Positions 43,944 through 52,789 of a DNA stretch of 64,000 nucleotides are shown one piece after another. This DNA comes from Desulfatiglans sp. (GTDB lineage Bacteria > Desulfobacterota > DSM-4660 > Desulfatiglandales > HGW-15): the NCBI GenBank assembly GCA_012513605.1, contig JAAZBV010000154.1, forward strand, positions 62,001 through 126,000, read 5' to 3'. Under the pieces are notes generated by a model. The model saw only the letters and a list, made by a program, of their open reading frames with translations, was not told where the DNA came from and did no database searches. Made by a program: the position numbers and the translations under genes. Numbering within the stretch: the stretch's first letter is position 1; each line of letters opens with the position of its first letter.

Positions 43944-44687
43944 TTATCTCTCAAGACGATTATTAAGGTTTTCCCAGATATAGGTGTTTAAAAAGCAGTC
44001 ATCCATATTTGCCTGCATGGAAACAAATTTGGGCCATGGTATTGAAAAGCTCAGCAGATTGGGTTTCACACATGCCCTGGTACTCGGGTCAAGCAGTCCG
44101 ATGACCGCTTTTGGCTCTTCGGATTCAAGCTCTTTCATTGGGAAAGCTACAAGCATTTCACAACCGGAACAGAATGGCGTTATCACCCCATGAGGTGTCA
44201 TTGTGTCGTAGTTTGCAAGGCCATGCAGCCCGGATAAAACATCAGGGGTACAGAAGAAAATCACAACCTGCGGCTCGTCCTTATCGCTTAATAAATCCCA
44301 GCGTTTAAAAATCAGGTATCTCTTTTTTGCTTTTAATGGGGGGCTATTTTTAAACATGGCTTTTACATGGGCAGGGCTTTTTTTATACCTCTCAACATTA
44401 ACCATAAAATTGATTGTCTGCTCATTAGCTCCAGCGGGCATAAAGCCCAGTAAACCCTTTGACCCCCAGCAGCCAAGGTTATCCTGGTTAAAGGCGCGGG
44501 CCTTGCCAATCCGCACAGGGGCCAGTTGGCTGAATAGACAGGTAATGCCATGTTTATTAGGTTTGGGCGCATCAGGGAATTCAGCGCCACAAAGATCATC
44601 TGCGTAGAAACATGCTATTGGAAGTTCACTTCGTTTAAAGTATTTCGCCCATTTGGTCATAAAGCTTGTTTTTATGGTTAAGTCCAT
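43944..44687 (-). CDS. DUF169 family protein
   Basis: About 247 residues. The start MDLTIKTSF is chosen over an upstream ATG. The DUF169 pattern is seen in a segment with Cys (GITCLFSQLAPVRIGKARAF, GCWGSKGLLGF), RYLIFKRWDLLSD, VVIFFCTPDVLSGLHGLANYDT, and CSGCEMLV. Such proteins occur in anaerobes and methanogens; function unknown. The CSGCEM and FCTP Cys positions might bind metal. A 64-base copy of part of a neighbouring cupin gene lies right before its start. Confidence 0.75.
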   Translation of the reverse strand: MDLTIKTSFMTKWAKYFKRSELPIACFYADDLCGAEFPDAPKPNKHGITCLFSQLAPVRIGKARAFNQDNLGCWGSKGLLGFMPAGANEQTINFMVNVERYKKSPAHVKAMFKNSPPLKAKKRYLIFKRWDLLSDKDEPQVVIFFCTPDVLSGLHGLANYDTMTPHGVITPFCSGCEMLVAFPMKELESEEPKAVIGLLDPSTRACVKPNLLSFSIPWPKFVSMQANMDDCFLNTYIWENLNNRLER

Positions 44688-44706
44688 ATTATTAACCCTT
44701 TGCCCT

Positions 44707-44770
44707 TGATGATGTAATAACACAGCTCCGGCTCATGATTATGAACTGGTTGCTCTGAACCAACAGGAAT
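44707..44770. repeat. duplicated fragment of the cupin gene (partner copy at 45504-45567)
   Basis: The 64 bases from 44707 match 45504-45567 with three mismatches, and the similarity extends a further 15 or so bases to the left. In the cupin gene this stretch encodes the region around SEQPVHNHEPEQCYY. Here it carries no gene and is probably the trace of a former cupin copy. Confidence 0.8.
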
Positions 44771-44789
44771 ATTTTAACACACATTTAAA

Positions 44790-45026
44790 TTAAGATGCCC
44801 TGAGTAAAGACTCTTCAACTGTTTGCGGAACCTGGATAGGCACAAAATAAGAGCAAGGATAGATATAATCATCTCCACTCTCATCAATGATACGGATATC
44901 GCCTTCATCTTCAACATCTTTATCAGCTATTACCCGGTAAATTTTATGGAGTTCCAAAGATACAGGATAATCCGAGTTATTTATGCACACAACAAACTCC
45001 GACAAATTCTGTTTTGTTTCTTTCAT
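44790..45026 (-). CDS. small conserved protein, second gene of a two-gene cassette
   Basis: 78 residues; start at 45026 because TTTGGAG precedes it by 7-8 bases on the coding strand, while the 60-base upstream extension would overlap the previous gene. Features are FVVCINNSDYPVSLELHKIYRVI, GDIRIIDESGDDYIYPCSYFVPI and QVPQTVEESLL. I recall similar paired small genes in many Proteobacteria with no assigned function. With the gene at 45031 it forms a compact cassette, 4 bases apart, resembling a toxin-antitoxin pair in layout. Confidence 0.65.
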   Translation of the reverse strand: MKETKQNLSEFVVCINNSDYPVSLELHKIYRVIADKDVEDEGDIRIIDESGDDYIYPCSYFVPIQVPQTVEESLLRAS

Positions 45027-45030
45027 TTTT

Positions 45031-45264
45031 TTACTCCAAATATCTTTTACGTTTTGTTTCCTTTTTGCCAATACCATGAGCCTCATACCAATGAAGCTCG
45101 GCTAACTTTACTTTTCCCGATGAAAGACGAATATGGGCAATTCCCTTCATTTTCTTCCAATTCCCAGGGCCATACAATCTTTTAAGACGAGTAAGATCAC
45201 GGATACCTAAACCCTTGGCAATGGTTTCAACCTCTTTAATTTCGTCGATTATATCAAATGTCAT
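45031..45264 (-). CDS. small conserved basic protein, first gene of a two-gene cassette
   Basis: 77 residues, basic. It has IAKGLGIRDLTRLKRLYGPG, WKKMKGIAHIRLSSGKVKLAE, LHWYEAHGIGKKE and a Lys/Arg tail. The HWYEAHGIG motif and length match a widespread uncharacterised family that is normally followed by a partner like the protein at 44790. Toxin-like by size and charge, but no known toxin fold is claimed. Confidence 0.65.
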   Translation of the reverse strand: MTFDIIDEIKEVETIAKGLGIRDLTRLKRLYGPGNWKKMKGIAHIRLSSGKVKLAELHWYEAHGIGKKETKRKRYLE

Positions 45265-45288
45265 TTATAAAATCCATTATTACAGATT

Positions 45289-45687
45289 TTAACATTTGGA
45301 TATCAACCTTTTCAATTTAGGCGCTTCCGGCCACAAGGTGGCCTCATACTCTTTGCTGAACGCAGGCGCATTTGCCGTGATGTACTCTAAAATCTCGCTT
45401 CCCAGGTTCTTTATGCCATGCTTAGAATTTGATGGAATAAAAATGGCATCACCTTCTTTTACCTCTTGGGATTCATTTTCAATAACCATAAGCCCTGTGC
45501 CTCTGATGATGTAATAACACTGCTCAGGCTCATGATTATGAACTGGTTGCTCTGAACCAACAGGGATCTCTGATATTTGAAGTGAGAGGTTTTGGGTTGC
45601 AGAGTTATAAGGGCTTATCAGCATCCATGATGTTAATATCTTTAGGTCTCCGGTATTATTTGAATTGTGTCTGTTGAATACTTTCAT
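45289..45687 (-). CDS. cupin domain protein
   Basis: About 132 residues (start MKVFNRHNSN preferred; an upstream in-frame ATG at 45714 is possible). Cupin motif 1 is in VHNHEPEQCYYIIRG, with the H-x-H-x(3)E/Q metal ligands; motif 2 is in IPSNSKHGIKNLG. Single-domain cupins bind a metal and can be dioxygenases, isomerases or sugar-binding proteins; this one has no specific signature. A piece of the same gene is duplicated at 44707. Confidence 0.85.
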   Translation of the reverse strand: MKVFNRHNSNNTGDLKILTSWMLISPYNSATQNLSLQISEIPVGSEQPVHNHEPEQCYYIIRGTGLMVIENESQEVKEGDAIFIPSNSKHGIKNLGSEILEYITANAPAFSKEYEATLWPEAPKLKRLISKC

Positions 45688-45745
45688 AATAATCCTGTTC
45701 AACTGTATTTTCATTCATAATGTATCCACATGCGAAAAATTTTTA

Positions 45746-45925
45746 CTATCTTGATTTATCATGTGTCATATTTATATCTTTTAAACATTTTTGGACTTCT
45801 GCTGGATCAATTCTTTTATAGCAATCCTCACGCTGTCTCGCTTCTAATTCGTCATACAAAATGCTGGTACAGCCTTGAACCATCAGTAAACATACCACAA
45901 GTAGAAGCATTATCCTTTTCATCAT
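45746..45925 (-). CDS. small lipoprotein
   Basis: Not a standard gene call. Reading the minus strand from the ATG at 45925 gives 59 residues with a classical lipoprotein signal (RIMLLLVVCLLMVQGC; lipobox MVQGC, Cys19) and a polar tail with two further Cys (EDCYKRID, EVQKCLKD). AAAGGAAC precedes the start. Function unknown; the clear signal makes it a likely real gene. Confidence 0.7.
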   Translation of the reverse strand: MMKRIMLLLVVCLLMVQGCTSILYDELEARQREDCYKRIDPAEVQKCLKDINMTHDKSR

Positions 45926-46102
45926 AATCTATGTTCCTTTCATGTAATAAAATTATCAATTCATTCACTACAAAATAGAAAACGGTTTATGCAAAGTAAC
46001 AAAACCAAACTGTCAACTGTCTAGACCAGAAAGCTATCCCTATCGCAGGGTCATGTAAAGCTAAAGTTTATGACAAATGGTGGTAATGTCAGGAGGTACT
46101 TT

Positions 46103-46432
46103 TTATTTTGGCTTTCTTTTGGCTTTGAACCAGGATTCATCTCCCATGTGAAAATAAATTTTTCCGTGCAGTTCATTTTCCTTAATTGCTGCCCAGCCAT
46201 GACCGCATATAGGATCACCTTCATCATCTCCTGACCATGTAAACTCCAATCTTTCTTTTTCTCCAACCTTTTCAACTCGATAGTCAATTTCACCTTCAAC
46301 TGCACCAAATTGAAAACGCCCCTCTTTGTCTTCCTGGAAAAGAATATGTCCAGGGATTACCATATCAATGAAGTCATTCTCCCAGAGCTCCATCTCTGTA
46401 ATTCTCCATTTACCGATATATTTATTTTTCAT
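46103..46432 (-). CDS. conserved protein of unknown function
   Basis: 109 residues starting MKNKYIGKWRITEMELW; 40 extra upstream codons are not family-like and are rejected. The pattern W-R-I-T-E-M-(E/D)-x-W, FGAVEGEIDYRV, FTWSGDDEGDPICGHGWA and FHMGDESWFKA is a recognisable uncharacterised family seen in many bacteria, probably a small beta barrel. The inverted-repeat element lies upstream of its start. Confidence 0.75.
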   Translation of the reverse strand: MKNKYIGKWRITEMELWENDFIDMVIPGHILFQEDKEGRFQFGAVEGEIDYRVEKVGEKERLEFTWSGDDEGDPICGHGWAAIKENELHGKIYFHMGDESWFKAKRKPK

Positions 46433-46451
46433 ATATTTTTTCTTTAGTAAT

Positions 46452-46584
46452 GTAGGTTGGATTATGCGAAGCAACCCAACAATATTCATTTTAATTTCAA
46501 ATAATGCTGTATTCAAATCAGTAAGGTAATCATTTCCCCTATCAACCATCAATTAAAGGAATGTTGGGTTAAAACCCAACCTAC
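46452..46584. repeat. inverted-repeat (REP/MITE-like) element
   Basis: GTAGGTTGGATT at 46452 is answered by AACCCAACCTAC ending at 46584. Inner copies of CCCAACAATATTC and GAATGTTGGG form a second inverted pair. The left half holds a small hairpin around GCGAAGC. Wording of the GTAGGTTGGGTT...AACCCAAC kind is a dispersed repeat in many genomes. No transposase is inside. Confidence 0.6.
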
Positions 46585-46613
46585 TTCCTAGTTAATTTGG
46601 GGTTAACAGAGTT

Positions 46614-47075
46614 TTATTTAATTTCAATAAACGTATCTCCATTAAAATAGTAATATTTGGGAGGGTTATACATTTCAGGACGACCATTTTTTTGGTCATT
46701 TTCATCATAGGGATCGACAATTATCATAGAGCTATTTGGCTTATATTCGACGTCAAGGCTTGATTGAGGGGCATAAAATATTTTGCCATTTTGAGCATTA
46801 ATTATCAGATTTACTTGGCAACTTGTTCCACAACCCCATTGTATCCATATGTATTTGCCAGCAAAATTAATATTCTTTTTATAACCTTCGGTTATTTGAA
46901 TCTCGAAGGAAATGTTATCCTGTAAATCATTTTCATTAATAGGAGCTTTAGGGCCAGTATATATATCTTGCACCTTATAATCTTCAAATGACTTTTTAGT
47001 TTCTTCAGCATTATAATGGTTGTAGTTGAATGCAATAATGGTAGTGATAAAAAATATTAATAAATTTATTTTCAT
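46614..47075 (-). CDS. exported protein of unknown function
   Basis: 153 residues with a signal peptide (INLLIFFITTIIAF). A central motif INFAGKYIWIQWGCGTSCQVNLIINAQNGKIFYAP has two Cys (WGCGTSCQ); I recall secreted hypothetical proteins from several Gammaproteobacteria and Bacteroidetes with this W-G-C-G-T-x-C pattern. The Cys probably form a disulfide. GC is low here, as for its neighbours. Confidence 0.65.
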   Translation of the reverse strand: MKINLLIFFITTIIAFNYNHYNAEETKKSFEDYKVQDIYTGPKAPINENDLQDNISFEIQITEGYKKNINFAGKYIWIQWGCGTSCQVNLIINAQNGKIFYAPQSSLDVEYKPNSSMIIVDPYDENDQKNGRPEMYNPPKYYYFNGDTFIEIK

Positions 47076-47090
47076 AAAAACTCCATTGAA

Positions 47091-47390
47091 TCATAGACCA
47101 GTTGATTGTACCCAATGCCATTCTGTAAATATTTTATTTTTTGCTGCCTTATGGGCGATTCCCTGTCCCTGTGCAAGTTGACTAAGAGATGTCTGGACAT
47201 CAGTTAAAAGTTCAAGCTTTTCCTGCATGTTTTCATATTCAGATGCATCCATTAAAACGGCAACACCTTTACCATGCTGTGTAATAATAACTGATCTTTT
47301 CGTATCACGAACCTGCTTAATATAGTTTGCTATGCCTGTCCTTACCTCAGACAATGGTTTGATATCTTGATCAATTTTTAATCTTTGAAT
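47091..47390 (-). CDS. orphan type II antitoxin, Phd/YefM family, possible ATT start
   Basis: Residues from TTG at 47354 give 87 aa (SEVRTGIANYIKQVRDTKRSVIITQHGKGVAVLMDASEYENMQEKLE), the Phd/YefM pattern. Relatives usually start about 12 residues earlier with a KIDQDIKPLSEVRTG-type segment, and the frame here does extend upstream as IQRLKIDQDIKP with an ATT at 47388-47390 just after GAGGTG. That would be a rare non-AUG start or a mutated ATG. No toxin gene follows; the next gene is the unrelated exported protein. Confidence 0.75.
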   Translation of the reverse strand: MQRLKIDQDIKPLSEVRTGIANYIKQVRDTKRSVIITQHGKGVAVLMDASEYENMQEKLELLTDVQTSLSQLAQGQGIAHKAAKNKIFTEWHWVQSTGL

Positions 47391-47391
47391 T

Positions 47392-48018
47392 TTACACCTC
47401 TTTCTTTTTAAAAACCGGTTTTCGAATATGAATAAATAATAACATGGCGGTCAGGGCTCCCAGGGTATCGGCGAGCATATCTTTTTGAGCATCCCAGATG
47501 TCTCCCTGACTCCCCAGATAGGCTGCCCCCGCAGCCGGGTCGGACAAGGCGGCGTATATCCACTCCACCAGTTCGTAGGTCATGGCAAGGGTTCCAATAC
47601 AAAAAACCGGGTATGTGAAAAGGAGAAATCTGTTATTTACCAGGCGTTTTCTCCACAGTAATTCAGCTATTGCAAAGGCATAAAAGCCAACCGAGAAATG
47701 GGCCACCCTGTCAAAATGGTTTCTTGAAAAATTAAAAAGATGTGTAATCCAATCAAACGGCACCATTGCAAAGGTCCAGTGCCCTCCAATGGTATGCAAA
47801 TAGACCAGAACAAACATCAGCGCATAAGCCGTTTTGGTAAAAATAATTTTATATAAATAGAGAGTGATGATCACTGCAAGGATGATCCAGACTGTCAGAT
47901 TTTCGACCAGCCAGGTGGCCCTATCCACCGGATTAATCGCGAGTATAATAAACAACACTGCATAGGCCGCTAACAGCCATTTCAAAAATTTCGCCGATCC
48001 TTTTTCTGATTCGTTCAT
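47392..48018 (-). CDS. DUF2238 (YjdF-type) membrane protein
   Basis: 208 residues with about six membrane helices. Family motifs are seen: VYLHTIGGHWTFAMVPFDWI, NHFDRVAHFSVGFYAFAI and GTLAMTYELVEWIYA, followed by GSQGDIWDAQKDMLADTLGAL. DUF2238 proteins are inner-membrane proteins of unknown function. The gene lies just upstream of the orphan antitoxin, which starts one base after its stop if the ATT is used. Confidence 0.85.
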   Translation of the reverse strand: MNESEKGSAKFLKWLLAAYAVLFIILAINPVDRATWLVENLTVWIILAVIITLYLYKIIFTKTAYALMFVLVYLHTIGGHWTFAMVPFDWITHLFNFSRNHFDRVAHFSVGFYAFAIAELLWRKRLVNNRFLLFTYPVFCIGTLAMTYELVEWIYAALSDPAAGAAYLGSQGDIWDAQKDMLADTLGALTAMLLFIHIRKPVFKKKEV

Positions 48019-48301
48019 AATTCTGCCTTTCCATTGTGCGAAATATAGTCAAAATCCACAACCCTCTGCTGCATATCCTTATATAAAACTTGATGAAAAC
48101 ATACCCGGTGAGACCTGGGCATTATGAAAAATGGTGTGAGGTATGTCAATATGTTTTGGGCTGCTCATATGGAGGGAATAGCGCATAAAGAGGCAATATT
48201 TCTAAAAAGCACAACAAGATTAAAAATTATCAGGACATTGCTGGCTATTGGGTTGATAATCAGATGGCTGGATGTGTATCGGTTAATACAACTAATTAAT
48301 T

Positions 48302-48580
48302 TTACTGTGCAAATCGTTTAAATACCTCGTCATCATTTCTGTTACCAATTACTGCAATATTAACCTTATCTTTGTCAAAACGGTAAATAATACGATGCTC
48401 ACCGATATCAACATGATGGTATCCCGCATCTCCTGAAAGCTGTTTGGAATCGCTGGGCGCAGGATTTTCTCTGAGGGAAAGTATGGTCGCGACTATTTGC
48501 CTGTATTGTTTTGGGGGTAAGGCTTTTATAATTTGACCTGCTGCCCGGGAGATATCTATTTTATACATATAATCAACCAT
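48302..48580 (-). CDS. RelE/ParE-type toxin
   Basis: 92 residues (a start at 48568, MYKIDIS, is also possible and would leave no overlap). Motifs: YKIDISRAAGQIIKALPP, QLSGDAGYHHVDIGEHRIIYRFD and VNIAVIGNRNDDEVFKR, the RelE mRNA-interferase order with a positively charged, Tyr-containing strand. It follows the Phd-type antitoxin with an 8-base overlap. A typical Phd-RelE pair. Confidence 0.88.
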   Translation of the reverse strand: MVDYMYKIDISRAAGQIIKALPPKQYRQIVATILSLRENPAPSDSKQLSGDAGYHHVDIGEHRIIYRFDKDKVNIAVIGNRNDDEVFKRFAQ

Positions 48581-48809
48581 GGGTGAAGAACGCTTCTGAG
48601 GCCCTCTTTCCTAAATAACCTAATTCTTCTGCCTTTTTTGCCTTTGAAGCCCAGTAGGCATCCTCATAAGAAAGGAGCTTTTCATACATACTATTTGAAA
48701 TCAAAACAGATTTAATTCTCCCTGATTTTTCAATTAATACAGGGGATGTTTCTGCGGCATCCAGATATTGACCAAGCCTGTTTTTTAGTTCTGTTGCACT
48801 TATCTGCAT
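48573..48809 (-). CDS. type II antitoxin, Phd/YefM family
   Basis: 78 residues from MQISATELKNRLGQYLDAAE, which follows GGAGGTTGAT; an ATG four codons upstream is less likely since it overlaps the ribosome site. PVLIEKSGRIKSVLISNSMYEKLLS is the Phd strand-helix core and the rest contacts the toxin. It is 3' overlapped by the RelE gene. The operon's own promoter is upstream in a 320-base AT-rich gap. Confidence 0.88.
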   Translation of the reverse strand: MQISATELKNRLGQYLDAAETSPVLIEKSGRIKSVLISNSMYEKLLSYEDAYWASKAKKAEELGYLGKRASEAFFTHG

Positions 48810-48821
48810 ATCAACCTCCAT

Positions 48822-49142
48822 TTTTTAAATGATCACAATAGGCTTTTTAGCTAATTTAGTCAAGCAATAGATCGCTTGCAACTTTGTATTTCATTAAAAA
48901 TGGTAAAAATCAAAAAATATAATTACTATTTATTATATTAAATACAATAAGTTATCAATATTCAAACAAACGTTTTAAATATTTTCTTTTTTTTTCGAAT
49001 CCTATTGCATAAACATTGTAAAATTGTTATGAATCCTGCATTTCCCGATAGAGCTCCTGCCACGATTGTGGCTAGATATATTTTTTAATGTAGTGTTTTT
49101 GGTTTACCAGTTTATTATCTATTTTTAACCTAAAGGAGGATT
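48822..49142. other. AT-rich divergent promoter region of the TA pair and acs
   Basis: No gene. The region has many short A/T tracts and GCCAC-GATT-GTGGC (49059-49072), a 5-bp inverted repeat located about 70 bases before acs, which might be an operator. AAAGGAGGA (49132-49140) is the acs ribosome site. No consensus promoter can be chosen with confidence. Confidence 0.5.
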
Positions 49143-51119
49143 ATGATGTCCAATGAAAAAAAGGTCGACTCTGTTTACGTAGAAAAGAGGGTTTTTAACC
49201 CATCAAAGGAGTTTGTTGATAATGCCCTTTTAAAAAGCGATGCAGAATATGAAAAAATGTACAAACGTTCAATAGATGACCCAGAGGGTTTCTGGGGTGA
49301 AATGGCTGAAAAACATATAGACTGGTTCAAAAAATGGGACGGACCGGTCGAGAAATATGATTTCAAGGATAACATCAATGTTGAATACTTCAAGGGTGGC
49401 AAGCTCAATATCACATACAACTGCCTTGACCGTCACCTTAAGACCTGGAGAAAGAACAAGGCCGCTCTGATCTTCCAGGGCGAACCCCTTGAGGAAACAG
49501 TTACATACACCTATCAGCAGCTCCATCGCGAAGTATGTAAATTCGCAAACGTCCTTAAGGGCCTGGGCGTTAAAAAGGGTGACAGGGTAGCTATATTCCT
49601 CCCGATGATCATGGAACTTCCTGTTGCAATGCTTGCATGTGCAAGGATCGGCGCCATCCACAGCATAGTATTCGGCGGATTCAGCGCAGATGCGCTTAAA
49701 GACCGCATACAGGACTGTAAGGCTGAAATCCTGATTACATGCAACTATGGTTACAGGTCAGGCAAAGTCCTCTCCAGCAAGGCATCTGCTGATGCAGCCA
49801 TGAATGCTTGTCCGACCATTAAAAAGTGCGTTGTTGTAAACAGGATAAACAAGGAAACAGAGATGAAGGAAGGCCGTGACCTTTGGTGGCATGAGCTGAT
49901 GGCAGATGCATCACCGGTATGTGAACCAGAGCCGATGGATGCAGAAGACCCCTTGTTTATCCTTTACACAAGCGGAAGCACAGGAAAGCCAAAGGGTGTT
50001 CTTCATACAACAGCAGGTTACCTGCTCTATACAACCATGACCATGAAGTATGTGTTCGACATTAAGGACGAAGATGTTTACTGGTGTACGGCAGATATAG
50101 GCTGGGTAACAGGCCACAGCTACATAGTATACGGCCCACTCTCAGTAGGTGCAACATCCATAGTATTTGAAAGCGTTCCCAACTATCCTCAGCCTGACCG
50201 TTTCTGGGAAGTTGTTGAAAAATTTGGCGTAAACATATTCTATACAGCCCCCACTGCAATCAGGGCAATCATGAAGAATGGAGATGACTGGCCTAACAAG
50301 AGAGACCTTAGCAGCCTGAGGCTCCTTGGCAGCGTTGGCGAGCCAATTAATCCTGAGGCATGGATGTGGTATTACACAGTTATCGGAAAGGAAAAGTGCC
50401 CGGTAACAGACACATGGTGGCAGACAGAGACAGGCGGCCATCTTATCGCGGGAATCCCCGGCGCAATGGCAATGAAGCCCGGTTCAGCAAGCAAACCATT
50501 CTTTGGAGTTGTTCCCGTTATCCTTTCTGCTGACGGCAGTGAAGCAGACAGCAAGGAAGGCGGACATCTCTATATTAAAAAATCATGGCCTGGAATGATG
50601 AGAACCGTTTATGGCGATCCTGACAGGTTCAAGAGTCAGTATTTTGTTCAGAGCCCAGGCCTGTACTTTACCGGTGACGGCGCAAGAAAGGATGAAGACG
50701 GCTTCTACTGGCTTTTGGGCAGGGTTGATGACGTAATCAACGTTTCCGGTCACAGGCTTGGTACCGCTGAAGTAGAAAGCGCACTTGTAGCACATGAGTC
50801 TGTTGCTGAAGCAGCTGTTGTTGGTTACCCGCATGACATTAAGGGACAGGGCATTTATGCATATGTAACACTGAAGCAGGGTTTCACTGCCTCTGATGAG
50901 CTCAAAAAGACGCTTGTTGCCCACATTAGGAAGGAGATCGGCCCGATTGCCTCTCCTGACAAGCTGCATTTTGCGGATGGCCTCCCCAAGACACGCAGTG
51001 GAAAGATCATGAGAAGGATACTGAGAAAGATCGCTGAAGGTGAGGTAGGCGCCCTTGGTGATACATCAACACTGGCGGAACCTGATGTAGTAGATAAGCT
51101 GGTATCAGGCAGACAGTAA
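49143..51119 (+). CDS. acs: acetyl-CoA synthetase
   Basis: 658 residues, AMP-forming, standard length. It activates acetate to acetyl-CoA via acetyl-AMP. Motifs: [60 protein letters not shown] (A3 loop), [34 protein letters not shown], and [20 protein letters not shown]. The C-terminus has [17 protein letters not shown] with the conserved lysine that in other bacteria is acetylated by Pat. Two ATGs (49143, 49146) follow GGAGG; the second has the better spacing. The MFS carrier follows, a plausible acetate uptake partner. Confidence 0.97.
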   Translation: MMSNEKKVDSVYVEKRVFNPSKEFVDNALLKSDAEYEKMYKRSIDDPEGFWGEMAEKHIDWFKKWDGPVEKYDFKDNINVEYFKGGKLNITYNCLDRHLKTWRKNKAALIFQGEPLEETVTYTYQQLHREVCKFANVLKGLGVKKGDRVAIFLPMIMELPVAMLACARIGAIHSIVFGGFSADALKDRIQDCKAEILITCNYGYRSGKVLSSKASADAAMNACPTIKKCVVVNRINKETEMKEGRDLWWHELMADASPVCEPEPMDAEDPLFILYTSGSTGKPKGVLHTTAGYLLYTTMTMKYVFDIKDEDVYWCTADIGWVTGHSYIVYGPLSVGATSIVFESVPNYPQPDRFWEVVEKFGVNIFYTAPTAIRAIMKNGDDWPNKRDLSSLRLLGSVGEPINPEAWMWYYTVIGKEKCPVTDTWWQTETGGHLIAGIPGAMAMKPGSASKPFFGVVPVILSADGSEADSKEGGHLYIKKSWPGMMRTVYGDPDRFKSQYFVQSPGLYFTGDGARKDEDGFYWLLGRVDDVINVSGHRLGTAEVESALVAHESVAEAAVVGYPHDIKGQGIYAYVTLKQGFTASDELKKTLVAHIRKEIGPIASPDKLHFADGLPKTRSGKIMRRILRKIAEGEVGALGDTSTLAEPDVVDKLVSGRQ

Positions 51120-51131
51120 TATTGTAATTCA

Positions 51132-51172
51132 GGGCTTTGAGCATAATTACTTTTATGCCAAAGCCCTTTTTG
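51132..51172 (+). terminator. Rho-independent terminator after acs
   Basis: GGGCTTTGaGCATAA pairs with TTATGCcAAAGCCC around a short loop, followed by a TTTTT run near 51167-51171. Confidence 0.85.
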
Positions 51173-51265
51173 TAAATACTAATATTGACTTTTTACAGCG
51201 CTGAAATCAGCCTTTCTGGCGTGTTTTCGGCTTCTTTACAATTACTTAAATATTAAGGATTAATT

Positions 51266-52510
51266 ATGTCACAGCAAATTAAAAACAGGGGTTGGATGGT
51301 TACATTCAGTGGTACAGGTATAAACCTTGCCCTTGGAATATTGTATGCATGGAGCATCTTTAAGGATGCAATCAAGGTATCCATTGAATCGGCAGCCCCG
51401 GGGGCCTTTGACTGGGATATCGCCACCCTGAATGACCCTTACGCAATCTGCTGTCTTGTTTTCGCATTTTCAATGATACTGGCTGGAAAATGTCAGGATA
51501 AATTCGGGCCGCGAATAACCTCTTTTCTTGGTGGGATCCTGGTCGGAATCGGGCTGATATGGATATCAACCACCACCAGTTATATCACCTGGATCCTGGG
51601 ATTCGGAGTCCTGTCCGGTATAGGGATAGGGTTTGGATACTCCGCTGCCACACCGCCTGCTTTGAAATGGTTTCCTCCTAAAAAGACCGGTCTGATCGCA
51701 GGGCTTGTTGTTTCAGGATTCGGGCTGGCTTCAGTTTATATTGCGCCTCTGTCACAGTTTCTTTTAGGCACGTATGGCATTCAGAGATCAATGTTTTTTT
51801 ACGGAATTGCCTTTCTGATTATTGTATGCCTTCTATCACTCATGCTGATAAATCCCCCTGCAGGGTATGTCCCTGAAAGCAGCACCTCTTCCGGCTCAGG
51901 CACTTCAAAGGCAATACAGTCAAATTTCCTGCCCTCAGAAATGTTGAAAACAGGGGCTTTTTACAGGATATGGCTGCTTTATTTTATAGGTTCAGGGGCA
52001 GGCCTAATGGTAATAGGAAGCGTGGCCAGTATGGCAAAAAAGAGTATGGGTGATATGGCGTTTCTTGCTGTCGCTATTATGGCCATTGGAAATGCAGGAG
52101 GAAGGATTATCGCCGGTATCCTGTCTGATAAGATAGGAAGGAAAGCCACACTGATCATCATGCTTCTTTTCCAGGCGATCCTTATGTTTATCGCCATACC
52201 GGTAGTAGGGTCTGGCAACACAAACAGCATTATCCTGGTATTTATCGCTACCCTGATCGGTTTTAACTATGGAACAAACCTCTCTCTTTTTCCTTCACTC
52301 ACAAAGGACAGCTGGGGTTTAAAGAATTTCGGTATCAATTATGGTATTGTTTTTACAGCCTGGGGTGTAGGTGGATTTGTAATGGGCAGGCTTTCACAGA
52401 TGTTGCAGGCCAGTTCTGGCAGCTATAACTCTTCATTTATTACAGCAGGCATCCTTTTGATTATCTCTGTTATAGTAGCTTTTACCATAAAGAGTGAAAA
52501 GCAGCCATAA
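51266..52510 (+). CDS. MFS transporter, oxalate/formate antiporter-like
   Basis: 414 residues with 12 predicted hydrophobic segments and no signal peptide. It has the pattern of the OFA family (oxalate:formate antiporter type), e.g. LGILYAWSIFKDAI, DKFGPRITSFLGGILVGIGL, GIGFGYSAATPPALKWFPPKKTGLIAGLVVSGFG and the second-half GRIIAGILSDKIGRKATL. Such carriers move small carboxylates. Linkage to acs suggests acetate or another monocarboxylate as substrate; direct proof is absent. Confidence 0.88.
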   Translation: MSQQIKNRGWMVTFSGTGINLALGILYAWSIFKDAIKVSIESAAPGAFDWDIATLNDPYAICCLVFAFSMILAGKCQDKFGPRITSFLGGILVGIGLIWISTTTSYITWILGFGVLSGIGIGFGYSAATPPALKWFPPKKTGLIAGLVVSGFGLASVYIAPLSQFLLGTYGIQRSMFFYGIAFLIIVCLLSLMLINPPAGYVPESSTSSGSGTSKAIQSNFLPSEMLKTGAFYRIWLLYFIGSGAGLMVIGSVASMAKKSMGDMAFLAVAIMAIGNAGGRIIAGILSDKIGRKATLIIMLLFQAILMFIAIPVVGSGNTNSIILVFIATLIGFNYGTNLSLFPSLTKDSWGLKNFGINYGIVFTAWGVGGFVMGRLSQMLQASSGSYNSSFITAGILLIISVIVAFTIKSEKQP

Positions 52511-52561
52511 GCAGGGTGGACAGGCATAAGATTAACGCAATCCGGCCAAAAAAGTTTTATA

Positions 52562-52599
52562 AAAGCTGTTAAAGGTATTTTTCTTTAACAGCTTTTTTT
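52562..52599 (+). terminator. Rho-independent terminator after the MFS gene
   Basis: AAAGCTGTTAAAG pairs with CTTTAACAGCTTT around a short loop, followed by a TTTT tract. Confidence 0.85.
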
Positions 52600-52789
52600 C
52601 CACCTTACTGCTCAAGAAAAACTCCTTGACAATAAACAATACCAATGATAGTCAAATACCTTTTTATTAACTCCTTGTTCCGCGGGACAGGGCAATTTAA
52701 ATCATGCATAAATCTATTTTTTGTGTAAGGGGCATGCTTTAAGGGCCGGTTTTGCGGGACCAACATTAAAGCCCGAAAGGAGAGCATTT

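Noticed and set aside
45730-45927. 65-residue plus-strand frame
   Set aside because: Opposite strand of the better-supported small lipoprotein at 45746-45925.
48124-48321. 65-residue plus-strand frame between the DUF2238 gene and the RelE gene
   Set aside because: No ribosome site, no recognisable motif, overlaps the RelE 3' end; looks like a chance frame.
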